A stretch of DNA of 64,000 nt from Cinnamomum chago (lineage: Eukaryota > Streptophyta > Magnoliopsida > Laurales > Lauraceae): NCBI GenBank assembly GCA_038049695.1, contig CP142456.1, positions 79,383,422 through 79,447,421 on the forward strand, in the 5' to 3' direction. A model generated the notes under the pieces. That model made no database searches, was not told the origin of the DNA, and saw only the letters and a list, made by a program, of their open reading frames with translations. The position numbers were made by a program, and so were the translations under genes. This document shows, piece by piece, positions 62,044 through 64,000 of the stretch (position 1 is its first letter; the number at the start of each line of letters is the position of its first letter).

Positions 62044-62122
62044 GCAGGCTTTTTAATTAGAGTTTTTGTTTTCGTTGTAGATTGGCAGAGCGAGGGTTTT
62101 GAACGAAAGAAGCACTCCAAGA

Positions 62123-62154
62123 TTAGGGTTTTGAAGAATCAGGAATTAGGGTTT
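62123..62154 (+). promoter_or_regulatory. Two telo-boxes in the MED30 leader
   Basis: Exact TTAGGGTTT motifs (the complement of AAACCCTAA) lie at 62123-62131 and 62146-62154, just before the start codon. Telo-boxes near the transcription start are common in plant housekeeping and growth-related genes. Confidence 0.6.
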
Positions 62155-62165
62155 ATTTGGTCTTG

Positions 62166-62474
62166 ATGGAAGAGAAAGGCCTCATGAACGCCAAGAACAT
62201 TCAGGAACTTTCTTTAGAGGGGCAAAATCACTTAGAAGAGACAATTGGAGCCGCATTTCAGATCCTTTCGGCCATGAACGACGAGCTCTGCAATCCGGCT
62301 CTCTGGTCTACGGCCGCCGTCGCCACTCAGGCGGCCAACGGCACTGCAGATGCTTCCGATCCATTGCATCACATGGAAATGGGCGGCGGAGCGCTCGAAG
62401 ACGCCCGCCTTCGTTATAAAAATGCGGTTGCTGCCTTACGGGCAGTTCTGACTGAGATTCCTAATTCTCTAAAG
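62166..62474 (+). CDS. MED30: Mediator complex subunit 30, first exon
   Basis: Exon 1 encodes 103 residues from the ATG at 62166 to the donor CTAAAG|GTGAAA (phase 0); the remaining exons lie beyond the window or were not recognised up to 64000. MED30 is a head-region subunit of Mediator, which links transcription factors to RNA polymerase II in the nucleus. Diagnostic blocks are [34 protein letters not shown] and [16 protein letters not shown], followed by IPNSLK. These match plant MED30 closely, including a low-complexity Ala/Gly-rich spacer between the second and third blocks (about residues 60-80). The family's C-terminal coiled-coil half is missing here. Arabidopsis MED30 is about 190 residues, so a little over half is visible. 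Confidence 0.9.
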
Positions 62475-64000
62475 GTGAAAATCCTTAAAGGTTCTGCATT
62501 TGAATGTTGCAATTCATTTCCTTTGTTTTTGTGGTTCATGCTTAAGGTAATGTAGAATTGGATTGTTCTTTGTTTTGTTTATGTTTGTAGATTCCTAATG
62601 TGCCATCAATCTTGTTCTCACAGTTTCTTGGGTTTTAAGATTTTAAGGAAGAAACTGAAAATTTTAGGGCTTTCTCAGAATTAACGATGAAAACCTCATT
62701 AAAAAATGAAAAGGAATAAATTTTTATATGTTTTGAGATATCATACTTTGGATTCTTAGATTTGATGAGATCTTTCTTGTTTCACATTTTTTTTGCAAAA
62801 TCTGGCACCAAGTTTTAAGATTGACAGTGGTTTCATGACATTGATGTGGGCTGTGTCTTGGACGTGGATGGTTAGAAGTTCATATTGATTGGGAGATTCT
62901 GGACCTTCTTCCATGGCTTACTAGTAGATGCTTTAAAAATCTTCCCTCCCTCTGTTCTTCTATGGGAAATGATTGACCAGTACCACCCTTCACCCTATGT
63001 AATGTTATCTAGAGGGTTTGATGGTCTCCTCTAGATCTCCACCCTTGTGCCTTCGATCTTTACCTTTTAATTGTCCCTTTGATAAATCCCCCTTCCCTGT
63101 GAATTCCTTAGTGATGATGCCCAGATACAAAATGGATATAGGAGGGGCACCCCATTTATACAACTAGGATATGGATCTTACACATAATAAATGAAGCATC
63201 GGATATGTCACAATATGTTTTGTTGTTTTATTTTGAAGTATCCAGGTATTGTAGATTTCTAGGCATTATGTAGGAGTGAGGCAAAAGGGCCCTAAATAGT
63301 AGAGATATTTAATCAGATAAATGAGATTCACTTGCTGACTTGCAGTTGAAATCAGCTCATAAAATGCAGAGATTGATGGGAAAATAGAGAAATCAGGAGG
63401 AATATTGAAGTAGACGATTTGTGTCAATAGCAAAGAGAACTGTACAGAACTAGAAAAGAAACAATAGAAAAGAAAGTCATTGAGGGAGGGAGGGAGGGAG
63501 ATAACCCAAGGAAAATATTCAAATCTTACTATTAAAAATATCCTTCACAATGTTTAGTTATTTGGTTTAAAGCGATGTCAACTAATCTACCTAATTTTTT
63601 GTTGCTTTGACTCTTTTTCAACCCCAAGAATGATGTGCAAAGTAAATTATGAAAATGATGTTTAGAAAGCATAAACTGTAGATATAACGGAAGGATGTCT
63701 AATAAAGAAGAACAAAAGGCCCTAATAAAGACTAATGTTCTCTTTTGGGCAAGAGGGTTTTGGATCTCACAACATCCCAGCTACTTTTAGATGTTGGATC
63801 GGAATCCAGAGGGGCTATTTGCTGCATTTGCCCATAGCAAATTTTGACAATGACTATTCTTGCCAATGGCTTCATATTATAATTTGCTAATATGCTATTT
63901 ATTAGTAATAAATATATTATTTCTTTGACCTCGTTGTTTAACAAGCTCTTTACCCTAATATAGGGAAAACCACACGACACAGGTTCTGCAGCTGTTGCTT
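62475..64000 (+). other. MED30 intron 1 (and possibly beyond)
   Basis: At least 1.5 kb of AT-rich sequence after the exon 1 donor. No second MED30 exon is recognisable before the window ends. There is a (GGGA)n tract at about 63485-63500. Confidence 0.55.

Overview
This 64 kb window is nuclear DNA of a flowering plant. It is AT-rich, its genes have many GT-AG introns, the intergenic space is filled with LTR-retrotransposon remnants, MITEs and tRNA-derived SINEs, and every recognisable protein belongs to a plant family. A woody, early-diverging (magnoliid-like) angiosperm would fit the general look, but the sequence alone does not settle the species. There are no bacterial-type operons, CRISPR arrays or phage genes.

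Five protein genes can be supported. (1) A nodulin-like/NFD4-like major-facilitator transporter lies on the minus strand at 1473-3395. Its last exon is not seen; a Copia retrotransposon end lies where its second intron should be. (2) A chloroplast-targeted DUF1499 protein lies on the minus strand at 17596-27083. It has four exons, and its last intron of 8.2 kb is swollen by two solo LTRs, a small LTR with a primer-binding site and a fold-back MITE. (3) A complete AHK3-type cytokinin-receptor histidine kinase lies on the plus strand at 42478-51604. It has ten exons and 1053 codons, and every phosphorelay residue is present. (4) A SHAQKYF-class MYB-related repressor of the MYBS3/KUA1 type lies on the plus strand at 56728-60215, with three exons and 286 residues. 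(5) The first exon of Mediator subunit MED30 lies on the plus strand from 62166; the rest runs off the right edge.

Layout: 1-1162 is the 3' end of a Copia element (polypurine tract plus LTR). 1163-3560 is the transporter gene, with a minisatellite just upstream of it. 3.6-17.6 kb is gene-free and carries a Tourist-like MITE, a minus-strand SINE with target-site duplication, a 1.4 kb long-TIR MULE-like element full of short palindromes, a smaller inverted-repeat element, a GC-rich islet and a second SINE. 17.6-27.1 kb is the DUF1499 gene. 27.1-41.4 kb is a gene desert, broken only by a decayed SINE, a small LTR-like repeat and a GC-rich block with ACGT-core boxes that looks like a promoter without an obvious gene. 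41.4-53.4 kb is the receptor gene with its leader and a probable intron in the 3' UTR. 53.4-56.4 kb is intergenic. The MYB and MED30 genes fill the right end.

The genes are independent plant transcription units. The cytokinin receptor, MYB repressor and Mediator subunit all act in signalling or transcription, but nothing suggests a functional cluster. The most unusual material is structural: two unrelated transposons each carry dense short palindromes, and there is a near-perfect 127 bp fold-back. I did not find a convincing new multi-gene system.
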